Assembly: GCF_019511375.1 (NCBI RefSeq)
Contig: NZ_JAEUAO010000002.1
Location: 496,001 to 560,000 of the forward strand
Direction of reading: 5' to 3'
Length of the DNA: 64,000 nt
Source: Rhizobium herbae
GTDB taxonomy: Bacteria; Pseudomonadota; Alphaproteobacteria; Rhizobiales; Rhizobiaceae
Numbering within the stretch: the first letter of the stretch is position 1; each line of letters begins with the position of its first letter. A model generated the notes under the pieces. It was not told where the DNA came from, did no database searches, and worked only from the letters and a program-made list of their open reading frames with translations. A program made the translations under genes and the position numbers. Positions 42,038-50,460 of this stretch are shown one piece after another.

Positions 42038-42502
42038 ATGCTGACGAAAAAGGGAAAATACGGATTGAAGGCGCTGGTAGATCTGGCCCGACTCGATCCG
42101 GGCGAGACCGCCTTCATTACCGAAATTGCAAGCCGCAACAATATTCCGAAGAAGTTTCTGGACACTATTCTTCTGGAACTCAGAAACGCGGGTATTCTAC
42201 GTTCGAAGAAAGGCCCTGGTGGCGGCTACTCTCTGTCGCGCCCCGCTTCGGAAATCCGCATCGGCCAGGTCGTGCGCACGCTGGATGGCCCGCTGGCGCC
42301 GATACGCTGTGCCAGCCGCACGGCTTATGAGATGTGTGACGACTGTCGTGATCCGGATACATGCGAGGTTCGCCGCTCGATGACCACGGTCCGAGATGCC
42401 ATCGCCGATATTCTCGACACGATGACGCTCGAAGATTTCGTCAATAATCCGGGTCAGCCGGTTCTCCCGGAAGATGAGCTCGTCGCGAAGCGTGCAAGCT
42501 GA
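42038..42502 (+). CDS. Rrf2-family transcriptional regulator with four cysteines
   Basis: The 154-residue regulator has an N-terminal winged helix (KYGLKALVDLARLDPGETAF, then ASRNNIPKKFLDTILLELRN, then the wing KGPGGGYSLSRP) and a C-terminal helix. Between them a cysteine cluster C-x8-C-x2-C-x5-C lies at about residues 89-108 (CASRTAYEMCDDCRD…C). Rrf2 proteins such as IscR, NsrR and RirA bind an iron-sulfur cluster with three cysteines, so this one may sense iron, sulfur or redox state. It is transcribed alone, and its target is not evident. Confidence 0.88.
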   Translation: MLTKKGKYGLKALVDLARLDPGETAFITEIASRNNIPKKFLDTILLELRNAGILRSKKGPGGGYSLSRPASEIRIGQVVRTLDGPLAPIRCASRTAYEMCDDCRDPDTCEVRRSMTTVRDAIADILDTMTLEDFVNNPGQPVLPEDELVAKRAS

Positions 42503-42640
42503 GGCTGAAAGATCACCGTTCCTCGGTTCCCCGCTGTATTCTGCCGAAATCACGGGAAAAGGGCCTCATTTGGCCAATTTGATTTGATCTGAGAAGGCTC
42601 TCGCTATAAGCGATGCTTACTTTTCAGTCTTGGAGCGTTG

Positions 42641-43654
42641 ATGATGGGTCTCAGGCAAGTTGACGTGACTAGTCCGAAAGAATGCGCTGTCGCCGAATCG
42701 ATCGGACGGTCCATCGCCACTGCCGTCGACGGTATTAATGCGCTTGCCTCTTGCTTTGCTGCCGACCAGGTCCTTGCGCGCTCGCTGGTCGACGCCGTTG
42801 AGCTGATCGCCCGTCGCAACGGCCGCGTCGTCGTATCCGGGGTCGGGAAAAGCGGGCATATCGGCCGCAAGATCGCTGCGACCATGGCTTCTACCGGAAC
42901 CTCGGCTTACTTCGTGCATCCGACAGAAGCTAGCCACGGTGATCTTGGCATGATCACGTCGGAAGACCTGCTCATTCTGCTTTCCTGGTCGGGCGAGACC
43001 GTCGAGCTCGGCAACATGCTGACCTATGCCAAGCGCTTCAACGTTCCGATTGTGTCGGTAACATCCAACTCCGAAAGCCTGTTGGCACGCAATTCCAGCG
43101 TCGCGATCACGCTGCCGAAGGTGCAGGAGGCCTGCCCGCATGGGCTGGCCCCGACGACATCGGCTATGCTGCAGCTCGCCGTCGGCGATGCGCTGGCAAT
43201 TGCGCTTCTCGAGCGCCGTGGCTTTTCGGCGCAAGACTTCAAGACATTTCATCCGGGCGGCAAACTGGGCTCGCAATTGCTTCTCGTGCAGGAGCTTGCG
43301 CATACGGGCGAGGCGATCCCCCTCCTGCCGCTCGGCAGTCCCATGGGTGACGCGGTAATCCAGATGTCATCCAAGGGGTTTGGTGTCGTGGGCATCACCG
43401 ACGAAGCAGGAAAACTGGTCGGCGTGATCACCGACGGCGACTTGCGCCGGCATATGTCTCACGACCTGTTGCTGGAAACGGTTGACACCGTGATGTCGCA
43501 TAATCCGCGGGTCATCAAGGGCGGTGTTCTTGCCAGTGCGGCGATGGAATTCATGCAGGCGCAGAAAGTCACAGTGTTGTTTCTGGTCGATGACCTCGGG
43601 GTCCCGCGCGGCATATTGAACGTCCACGACTTGCTGCGCGCCGGCGTTGCATAA
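42641..43654 (+). CDS. kpsF: Arabinose-5-phosphate isomerase (KpsF/KdsD)
   Basis: The 337-residue enzyme makes arabinose-5-phosphate, the precursor of Kdo. The SIS domain holds RVVVSGVGKSGHIGRKIAAT, the PTEASHGDLGMI loop and SWSGETVEL. Two CBS domains follow from about residue 215 (MGDAVIQMSSKGFGVVGITD … VMSHNPRV). GGAG precedes ATG 42641 closely; an upstream TTG is less likely. Next to KpsC- and KpsS-like genes it probably serves capsule Kdo, though a housekeeping LPS role is possible. Confidence 0.93.
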   Translation: MMGLRQVDVTSPKECAVAESIGRSIATAVDGINALASCFAADQVLARSLVDAVELIARRNGRVVVSGVGKSGHIGRKIAATMASTGTSAYFVHPTEASHGDLGMITSEDLLILLSWSGETVELGNMLTYAKRFNVPIVSVTSNSESLLARNSSVAITLPKVQEACPHGLAPTTSAMLQLAVGDALAIALLERRGFSAQDFKTFHPGGKLGSQLLLVQELAHTGEAIPLLPLGSPMGDAVIQMSSKGFGVVGITDEAGKLVGVITDGDLRRHMSHDLLLETVDTVMSHNPRVIKGGVLASAAMEFMQAQKVTVLFLVDDLGVPRGILNVHDLLRAGVA

Positions 43655-43744
43655 GCAGTGCCTGGAGCCTGGGCAGATCATTCGTGCCGGTCTCCATGGT
43701 TTGGTCAACGGCCGCCAACATGAGCGCGCCGTTCTCCGTATGGA

Positions 43745-45103
43745 ATGGGGATAATTTGCGAGATATCCTTGTCTGAACGGCATCAATCCTTTCCTGCTGG
43801 ACCAGCGGACCCAGCAATCCGTCAGCCGCCGGAGACGTCGATTGCTCCACGCGATGCAATTAAAACCTTTGCCTTTCAAATCCAGAGCTGGAAGCAGGAC
43901 GTATTCAGGCGCTATTTTCCGGATCGGGATTTCACCTTCGTTCCCATGTACTTGCGGGAGAAGGAATTCCAGAGGGTATGGGCCCCACAAATCTCGCGCG
44001 CGGACCGTCCGCAGATTTTCGTCTGGGGCGTCAAGGTGCCTGAGGGCTTGCGGGCCGTTGCGGAAGAACACGATATCCCTGTCTTTGTGATCGAGGACGG
44101 GTTCATTCGTTCGGTTGAGGCCAATGCCAGCCGCACGCCGCCGCTGTCGCTGGCACTCGACGCGGGAACAGCCTATTTCGATTGCCGGAGACCGTCAGAT
44201 CTGGAGCGGCTGCTCGCCACCCACGACTTCGACGGCTCTCCCGATCTTCTGCGGCGCGCAGCGGCGGGCATTCGTCTTCTCCTGGAAACGGGCGTCAGCA
44301 AGTACAATAGCGGGACGAAAACGGACATCGAGGATCTTTATGGTCCAAAGTTCGGCAAGCGGGTGCTGGTGATCGGCCAGGTCGAGGACGATGCTTCCAT
44401 CCAATACGGCTGCCTGCCGCCTATTAGCAACAACGATCTCGTCCGTCTCGCGGCACGAGAAAATCCCGGCGCCCAGATCATCTACAAGCCGCATCCGGAC
44501 ATTCTCAACCGTGTTCGTCTCGCGCAATCGAATCCGGAAGATGTACGGCATCTCTGTGACATCCTCGCCCGGCCCCTGGGTATGGCGCAGGCCTTCGAAA
44601 CAATCGATCACGTATATACGATCACCTCGCTCGCGGGTTTCGAAGCGCTGTTGCGAGGGATAAAGGTCACCGCATACGGATGCCCTTTTTATGCAGGCTG
44701 GGGGCTGACGGACGACCGCCAGCCCAATCCGCGGCGCGGACGGCGGCTTTCGATCGAGGCATTGTTTGCTGGCGCCTATCTCCTCTACCCGCGTTATTTC
44801 GATCCTCGCACGGGCAGGGAGGTTTCCTTCGAGGAAACCGTCGAGCGGATTCTGGGATATCTTTCCGCTGGGGAGGTTCTTTCCGAACCGTGCTTATCCG
44901 GGCCACGGTGGCGCCCCTGGGGGCCTTATGGTCTTCTTGGCTGGCGCCATCTGCTGACGCCGCTCTTGTCACCGGTGATTGCCAGGATCGGCAACATGCG
45001 CGATGCGCGGGACTTCAGGGAAGATCCGATCCTGTTCTTTCGGGAATTGTCTAATCCGAAATTCAGATTGGTTGGGCGGATTCTGTATCCCTTCGACAAA
45101 TGA
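43745..45103 (+). CDS. KpsC-like capsule Kdo transferase, single module
   Basis: The 452-residue protein of the capsule-synthesis family has FVWGVKVPEG, VIEDGFIRSVEANASRTPPL, RRPSDLERLL, SKYNSGTKTD, VLVIGQVEDDASIQYGC, NPGAQIIYKPHPDIL and GLTDDRQPNPRRGRRLSIEA. E. coli KpsC has two such modules (about 675 residues) and, with KpsS, builds the poly-Kdo linker joining group 2 capsule to lipid. This protein has only one. The start is uncertain, since no clear ribosome site precedes 43745. It faces rkpJ tail to tail. Confidence 0.85.
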   Translation: MGIICEISLSERHQSFPAGPADPAIRQPPETSIAPRDAIKTFAFQIQSWKQDVFRRYFPDRDFTFVPMYLREKEFQRVWAPQISRADRPQIFVWGVKVPEGLRAVAEEHDIPVFVIEDGFIRSVEANASRTPPLSLALDAGTAYFDCRRPSDLERLLATHDFDGSPDLLRRAAAGIRLLLETGVSKYNSGTKTDIEDLYGPKFGKRVLVIGQVEDDASIQYGCLPPISNNDLVRLAARENPGAQIIYKPHPDILNRVRLAQSNPEDVRHLCDILARPLGMAQAFETIDHVYTITSLAGFEALLRGIKVTAYGCPFYAGWGLTDDRQPNPRRGRRLSIEALFAGAYLLYPRYFDPRTGREVSFEETVERILGYLSAGEVLSEPCLSGPRWRPWGPYGLLGWRHLLTPLLSPVIARIGNMRDARDFREDPILFFRELSNPKFRLVGRILYPFDK

Positions 45104-45159
45104 TCCGCTGTGTCCTGTCGCTTCGCTCGCGCGTCCCGGACATGGGTTGTCGAGCACTG

Positions 45160-46455
45160 TCAGTGCCCACGAGGTGCGATTTTCGCCGGTTTTTTTCTCG
45201 GCGGCGGATCTATGAAGGCGCCGGGCTGGTTGAGTGACCGGTTGTGCAGCCGTTCGGCGATCGCCGCTGCACCGGCATCGGTCCCAGCGGTTGAATAGAA
45301 ATTGCCACGGACCTGGATTGACGCCGCAAGCAGGCGGAAAAACGCCGACCGCAGCGAGGCTTCCGGTGGCTCGGGCGTGCGCCAGAATTGCTCCAGCGGC
45401 GCCTGGTCGCTTAGCCCGGCGATATCGAATACGGCGGCCCCAAGCACTTTCACGGGCTTTCCAAGCTGCAGGGCATGCAGGCCGACGGTGGAATTGACCG
45501 TAACGGTTCCCTGAGCTCTTTCCAGCAGCGCATTGAGGTTACCCCCGTCAAGCACGTGAACGCGTTCCCCGACGTTGAGCCTGACTGCCAGATCGGCCAC
45601 ATGCTTTCGCCAGTTGATGAGGCCGTTATCGAGTGGATGTATCTTGACCAGGAGTTGGGTATCGGGCGCTGCGTGGCGGGCAAAGGACGTCAGGATCTGG
45701 CCGATGGCTTCGCGCTGGTCGTTATAGGGCGAGTGCGCGCGCAGCTGAAAATCAGTTTGCAACTGCAGCGGATAGATGAAGAAGGGTTTTTCACGTTCCA
45801 GACAACTATCGACAAGCTGGCTTGCTTCCCTCTCGCGCCGGCCACTGCCCGCAAGGCGAATTACCCAGCCTGCATATTCGGCAAGCGGGTGGAAGAGAGC
45901 GTGGCGGCGATAATGCGGGAAAAGGAACCACAGGAAAACGTTCGGCAGATTGTAGAGAAGGTCATAACTCGCTTCGGCAAGGAAGCTCTGTGCATAATGT
46001 CGATTCCAATCCGGCTCGGGCAGGGTGCGGGCCGCCTCGACGATCTGCTGTGCAGCGACCGGAAAATGCGAGTTGGATGACATGCCGCCGCGCTCGAGGG
46101 TCAGCCAGTCAGGCCGCAGGTAGCCCATCTCGATGACCGACACCGCTATGTTGCGTTCCCTTGCCGCTGCGATTGCAAGCTGATGATAGGGCCTTTCCTC
46201 GCCCAGCAGGATGAGGTCCGTGATCGCGTGACGGTCCATGAACGAACCCGCATAGGCGCGCCAGGATTCGCCGCCGCGGCCGCGATAGTTGTAACTGCCT
46301 TTCCGCCGCCAGAAGATCTGGTCGCCGGGATTGAGATTGATCCTCAAGCAGCGATGTCCCTTCGCTTCCAGCCACGCCGCGATCTTCGCAAAGATCGGCG
46401 ATGATGGCCCTTGCAGGAAAAGGAAGACACGCGTCGACGATTGTTGAGAACCCAT
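45160..46455 (-). CDS. rkpJ: RkpJ, KpsS-like capsule protein
   Basis: The 431-residue protein has the KpsS features: FLFLQGPSSPIFAKIAAWLE, the RGRGGESWRAY region, IEMGYLRPDWLTLE, YPLQLQTDFQLRAHSP, the catalytic-type LVKIHPLDNGLINW and TVNSTVGLHALQLGKPVKVL. KpsS adds the first beta-Kdo to the lipid anchor in group 2 capsules, and RkpJ of S. meliloti was reported as KpsS-like. It is the last gene of the minus-strand rkp cluster; a GCACTG-T-CAGTGC dyad overlaps its stop. Confidence 0.88.
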   Translation of the reverse strand: MGSQQSSTRVFLFLQGPSSPIFAKIAAWLEAKGHRCLRINLNPGDQIFWRRKGSYNYRGRGGESWRAYAGSFMDRHAITDLILLGEERPYHQLAIAAARERNIAVSVIEMGYLRPDWLTLERGGMSSNSHFPVAAQQIVEAARTLPEPDWNRHYAQSFLAEASYDLLYNLPNVFLWFLFPHYRRHALFHPLAEYAGWVIRLAGSGRREREASQLVDSCLEREKPFFIYPLQLQTDFQLRAHSPYNDQREAIGQILTSFARHAAPDTQLLVKIHPLDNGLINWRKHVADLAVRLNVGERVHVLDGGNLNALLERAQGTVTVNSTVGLHALQLGKPVKVLGAAVFDIAGLSDQAPLEQFWRTPEPPEASLRSAFFRLLAASIQVRGNFYSTAGTDAGAAAIAERLHNRSLNQPGAFIDPPPRKKPAKIAPRGH

Positions 46456-46486
46456 CGTCAGCGACTTTCAATACAGGGCGCCGACA

Positions 46487-48067
46487 CTATTGCAACTCGT
46501 CTTTGTGGAGATTGGCGTGCCGGAGCAGGGCCTCAAGCAGCTTCCATGGCTCCTCGTCGCGGGGGGGTGCGGGGCTGTGATGCGGCCTGCGGGCCGCAGC
46601 CAGGGGAACGATGAAATAGTCCGTGCGAGGATCGGGGAAGGGATCGGCAAAGGATTTGAGCAGCGGCGCATGGTCGCCGTAAAACACCAGCCATACGGGC
46701 CGGTCGAGCTCATTCAGATGATCCACCAGCTCGCCGAGCGCCTTGTCCGACTGCTGGAGGATTTCCAGGTATATATCGACCGGATCGGTTTTTTCTTCGA
46801 CGCGGTTGGGCTCCCACGGTCCGTGATTTGCCATCGAGGCGACGAAGAGAAATCTCCCCTTGGCGTCCCCCTGTTTTTCGACATCCTTGATGACTTTGCG
46901 TGTCAGTGCTGCGTCCGAGACATACGGGCCATCCCTTGCCGGGTCATGGTCGAATTCATCGAGCATGGTCATCTTCTCGAAGCCGAGCTGCGGCATTGCC
47001 TTGTGGCGCAGGAAAAACGTCCGGTCGTAGGGATGCATGAAATGCGTGCCCCAGCCGGCATTCTTCAGTTTCGTCGGCCAGACGACGTTCGTATAGTGAC
47101 TCGCCCGCAGATAAGGGTAGCTGGCATCGATGTGAAGATCGTCGGGCACGAGCCCGCTCAGCACGGCGAACTCCGTTCGCAGCGTATAGCCCCCTTCGAA
47201 AACGGTCGAAAGGCGGCCCCATTGCACGGCGAGCTTCTGCAGGCGGTCGATGGTCGGCAGTTTGATGTGGTCGACGCCGCAGTGCCGCATGTCGATGAAG
47301 GATTCCGACTGCCAGACGACAATGAGCGGCGCCTTGTTGTCAGCGTCATGTCCGATCAAGTCCTGGACGGCGGCAAAGAAGCGTTCGGAAAGGTCTGCAA
47401 TGATCTTTTCGCGCCGACGGCCAAGCCAGATGATGAAATGAAACACCACCGAAGCAAAGGTGCCGAAGCGGACGGTGCTGACCTTGACGTTCGGCTTGCC
47501 GACCAGGTGCTGAACAAAGTCCGCGACCGGCCGGTTGACCGGGCCGTAGAACAGGAGGAGCCACGGCAGATCCGCGACGAGGATCATGACAATGATCCAG
47601 AAGAGCTTGCCGTTCGGCGGCAGAAGGCTCGGCTCGAAGTACATATAGAGCCCAGAGACGCCGAACACATAGAGGAACGCGACCGTCCAGAACACGATGT
47701 TCAGCGAGTTCGCATAGAAGATCGACTTGTATTTGAAGACGTCGGCGACCAGTGCGATGTCGGAAAAGACCAGGGGCTCGCGAATGAATTTGAACTTCGC
47801 GCGCGAAATGCCTGTGAAGATGACGAAGAAGCTCATGGTTCCGGCGCCGGCATAAAGTGGGCGCCAGGAGATCGCAAAGAACCCGGCAAAGACCAGGGCG
47901 ATGATCGCAAGCCGCGCAAGGATATCCATTGCCGCGCGCCTGCGGCTGAAGAGCGGGCGGTTCTTCTTGCGCTGGCGTTTGGGAAGCGCAAATCTGTCGG
48001 TGAACAGGATGACTACGCAAGACAGGGCGTAGCAGAAAACGGTCAGCGTCAGCGGGTAGTCATGCAT
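46487..48067 (-). CDS. rkpI: RkpI, membrane sulfatase/LTA-synthase-fold transferase
   Basis: The 526-residue protein has about five N-terminal helices (TLTVFCYALSCVVILFTD, ILARLAIIALVFAGFFAI …) and an extracytoplasmic alkaline-phosphatase-fold domain. That domain contains VVWQSESFIDMR, the nucleophile-type GGYTLRTEFAVLSGL, SMANHGPWEPN and the metal-binding FYGDHAPLL. Such enzymes move phosphoglycerol or phosphoethanolamine onto glycans. I start at ATG 48067 so that the first helix begins near residue 4; a GTG at 48148 would add 27 residues. Position matches rkpI of S. meliloti. The substrate is unknown. Confidence 0.85.
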   Translation of the reverse strand: MHDYPLTLTVFCYALSCVVILFTDRFALPKRQRKKNRPLFSRRRAAMDILARLAIIALVFAGFFAISWRPLYAGAGTMSFFVIFTGISRAKFKFIREPLVFSDIALVADVFKYKSIFYANSLNIVFWTVAFLYVFGVSGLYMYFEPSLLPPNGKLFWIIVMILVADLPWLLLFYGPVNRPVADFVQHLVGKPNVKVSTVRFGTFASVVFHFIIWLGRRREKIIADLSERFFAAVQDLIGHDADNKAPLIVVWQSESFIDMRHCGVDHIKLPTIDRLQKLAVQWGRLSTVFEGGYTLRTEFAVLSGLVPDDLHIDASYPYLRASHYTNVVWPTKLKNAGWGTHFMHPYDRTFFLRHKAMPQLGFEKMTMLDEFDHDPARDGPYVSDAALTRKVIKDVEKQGDAKGRFLFVASMANHGPWEPNRVEEKTDPVDIYLEILQQSDKALGELVDHLNELDRPVWLVFYGDHAPLLKSFADPFPDPRTDYFIVPLAAARRPHHSPAPPRDEEPWKLLEALLRHANLHKDELQ

Positions 48068-48191
48068 ATGGAACGACGTCGACGCCAAACGGATACCTTC
48101 ACGATCTATTGCTCGCCGCAGGCTTACCCGGCTGCGACAAACCGACACTTAAATCCTATTCTTGCCATACACAAGCAGGCTCGTCCCCTGT

Positions 48192-48992
48192 TCACTGGCG
48201 GCGGCTGATGCGCAGGATTGCACGGTCGAACCACCAGTTGAGGAAGGGCTTCACCGTTGAGCCGAAGCGACCGAGGGCCCAGAGCGCCCAGCCGAAGAAT
48301 ACCTCGAAACGGCCTCGGTCGATGGCGCGTGCGATGCGATGCGCCACCGCATCCGCTGTCCATGGAGCAACACGCCCCATGATTACCGCCGCTTCAAGCG
48401 GCCGGTGCTCCAATTCGCGGGCGAACTGCGGCGTTTCCGTATCCGGCGGGAAACAGACGGAGATCTTCACGCCATGTGGACGGGCTTCCGAACGAAGAGC
48501 CTCTGCGAAGCCATGCAGGGCGAATTTCGAGGCGGAATAGCCGGTATAACCATGGATGCCGATCAGGCCGGCGCCTGAGGAGACCAGCATGATCCTGCCG
48601 GTGCGGCGCTGCTTCATGCCGGCATAGACCGAGCGCACCGCATGGATGCTGCCGAGCAGGTTAGTCCGGATCTGGCGTTCGAAGGCAGCCGTCGAAACCG
48701 CGTCAAACAGCCCCGGTTCAACGATGCCGGCGCAGGCGATGAGGATATCGCAGGGGCCGAAGGCTTCTTCGCAGCGGGCGATTGCAGTCGCGGTCTGGCC
48801 TTCGTCGGCGACATCAGCGCTTTCGATGCGGATAGCGTCGGCATTGCCGCCTTTGCTGAGTTCGGCTTGGGCCGCTTCCAGTGCCGACATCGTGCGTGCG
48901 AGAAGGGATATGCGCGCGCCTCGGGACGCGTAGATCCGAGCGAGTGTGAGGCCAATCCCGCTGGACCCGCCTGTAATGATCACATGAGTCAT
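48192..48992 (-). CDS. rkpH: RkpH, short-chain dehydrogenase/reductase
   Basis: The 266-residue SDR has the NAD(P) motif TGGSSGIGLTLARIYASRGA, the acidic strand, the catalytic serine strand IMLVSSGAGLIG and YTGYSASKFALHGFAEAL (Y-x3-K). Its extended C-terminus resembles 3-ketodihydrosphingosine reductases. In S. meliloti rkpH is needed for K-antigen. Between rkpG and rkpI, its likely job is to reduce the keto product of RkpG (inference). Confidence 0.9.
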   Translation of the reverse strand: MTHVIITGGSSGIGLTLARIYASRGARISLLARTMSALEAAQAELSKGGNADAIRIESADVADEGQTATAIARCEEAFGPCDILIACAGIVEPGLFDAVSTAAFERQIRTNLLGSIHAVRSVYAGMKQRRTGRIMLVSSGAGLIGIHGYTGYSASKFALHGFAEALRSEARPHGVKISVCFPPDTETPQFARELEHRPLEAAVIMGRVAPWTADAVAHRIARAIDRGRFEVFFGWALWALGRFGSTVKPFLNWWFDRAILRISRRQ

Positions 48993-49044
48993 GCTGCAAG
49001 ACCGGCTCGGGAAAATTTCCGTATTTGTTCTTCGTTTCGCCAGC

Positions 49045-50460
49045 TCAGCGTGAGGCGAGCATCTTCATCATCTGCTGGATATCGATCGACGCGAGGCCAA
49101 AATTCCGCTCGGTGAGATCCTTCAGCTTCTCCGCCGTCAGTGTTACCGTTTGGCGAATCTGCTCCGGGGTATGTTCGCTGGTGATGAAGAAGCGCAGGCG
49201 CGCCATGCCTTCCGGTACGGCCGGGTGAATGATCGGCAGCGCGTTGACGCCGGCGGCGTGGAGGTCGTTGGAAAGCTGCACGGCGCGCAACGAATCACCA
49301 ACGAGGACCGGTACGACGGAAAAGCCGCCGCTGAGGCCGGTGTCGAGACCGGCTTCTTGCGCGAGCTTCAGGAACAGCGCGCCGTTGCGTTTCAATGCGG
49401 CCGCACGTTCTGGCTCGCTTTCCAGAATGTCGAGACTTGCGATCGCGGATGCGGTCAGGACGGGGGCAAGCCCGACGCTGTAGACGAAGCCGCCGGCGCT
49501 CGCCTTGAGAATGGCAGCGAGCGCCGCACTTCCGGCGATATAGCCGCCGCAGCTCGATGTCGTCTTGGAAAGCGTGCCCATCCAGATATCGACTTCGCGG
49601 GGGTCGATACCGAAATGTTCAAAAGTGCCGCGGCCGCGGCGGCCGAGAATGCCGAGCGAATGGGCTTCGTCGACCATCAGCCAGAAACCGTATTCCGCCT
49701 TCAGCTTCATGATCGCCGGCAGATTGGCGATGTCGCCGTCCATCGAGTAGATGCCTTCGACGATCACCAGGATGTGGCGATAGTCACCCGCGACGGTGCG
49801 CAGCACATGTTCGAGGTCACTGGCATCATTGTGCTTGAACAGCCGTCTTGTGGCACCCGACAGCTTGATGCCGGCAAGCGCGCTGTTGTGGATGAACTCG
49901 TCATGCACTACGAGGTCATTCGGACCCATCAGGCAGCTGATCGCCGCGACATTGGTGAGGTAGCCGCTGACGAAGCAGACGGACGCCTCCACGCCGTAGA
50001 AGGCGGCGATGCGCTCCTCCAGTTCGGCGTGGGCCGGACGCTCCCCTGCCACCAGCCGGCTCGCCGATGCGGAGATGCCGAAGGCATTGATCGTGTCGCG
50101 CGCCTGCGACAGCACGTGGGGATGCCGGTTGAGGCCGAGATAGTCGTAAGAGGCGAAGTTGATCAGCTTGCGGCCGTCGATCACCGTCGTCGCTCCCGCT
50201 GCCGTCTGATGCGCCCGGTAGAACGGGTTGGCGATGCCGAGCTGTTCGCTCGCAGCCTTCTGCGTCAGGACCTGCTTGTATTCCGGCAGGTCATCGAATC
50301 TCGTCTGCTTGCGCCGAACCGGCGGAGGAATGTCGCGCTCCGAGCGGGCCATGCGGTTTTTTTCCGAAGACTGGTGCGTGTTGCGCATCCGGTCCAGCAG
50401 ATTTTCCTTCAGGCTGCTGCTCATCTTCGAAACGCTGTGACGTTCCTCGTCCTTGCTCAT
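49045..50460 (-). CDS. rkpG: RkpG, alpha-oxoamine synthase (serine palmitoyltransferase/AONS family)
   Basis: The 471-residue PLP enzyme has the oxoamine synthase signatures: NFASYDYLGLNRHPHVL, RLVAGERPAHAELEERIAAF, DEFIHNSALAGIKLS, VEGIYSMDGDIANLP, LMVDEAHSLGILGRRGRG (Asp264, His267) and the Schiff-base Lys299 in GTLSKTTSSCGGYIAG. It condenses an acyl thioester with an amino acid and releases CO2. A 50-residue basic N-terminal extension is present. Its start overlaps the rkpA stop (ATGA), so it is coupled to the synthase that probably supplies the acyl chain. Confidence 0.92.
   Translation of the reverse strand: MSKDEERHSVSKMSSSLKENLLDRMRNTHQSSEKNRMARSERDIPPPVRRKQTRFDDLPEYKQVLTQKAASEQLGIANPFYRAHQTAAGATTVIDGRKLINFASYDYLGLNRHPHVLSQARDTINAFGISASASRLVAGERPAHAELEERIAAFYGVEASVCFVSGYLTNVAAISCLMGPNDLVVHDEFIHNSALAGIKLSGATRRLFKHNDASDLEHVLRTVAGDYRHILVIVEGIYSMDGDIANLPAIMKLKAEYGFWLMVDEAHSLGILGRRGRGTFEHFGIDPREVDIWMGTLSKTTSSCGGYIAGSAALAAILKASAGGFVYSVGLAPVLTASAIASLDILESEPERAAALKRNGALFLKLAQEAGLDTGLSGGFSVVPVLVGDSLRAVQLSNDLHAAGVNALPIIHPAVPEGMARLRFFITSEHTPEQIRQTVTLTAEKLKDLTERNFGLASIDIQQMMKMLASR

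Noticed and set aside
45154-45166. GCACTG-T-CAGTGC dyad at the end of rkpJ as a terminator
   Set aside because: The stem is short, overlaps the stop codon and is not followed by a T-run in either direction.
46490-48208. Plus-strand open frame of 572 codons opposite rkpI
   Set aside because: Highly charged antisense translation with no motif, while rkpI on the other strand has clear helices and catalytic motifs.
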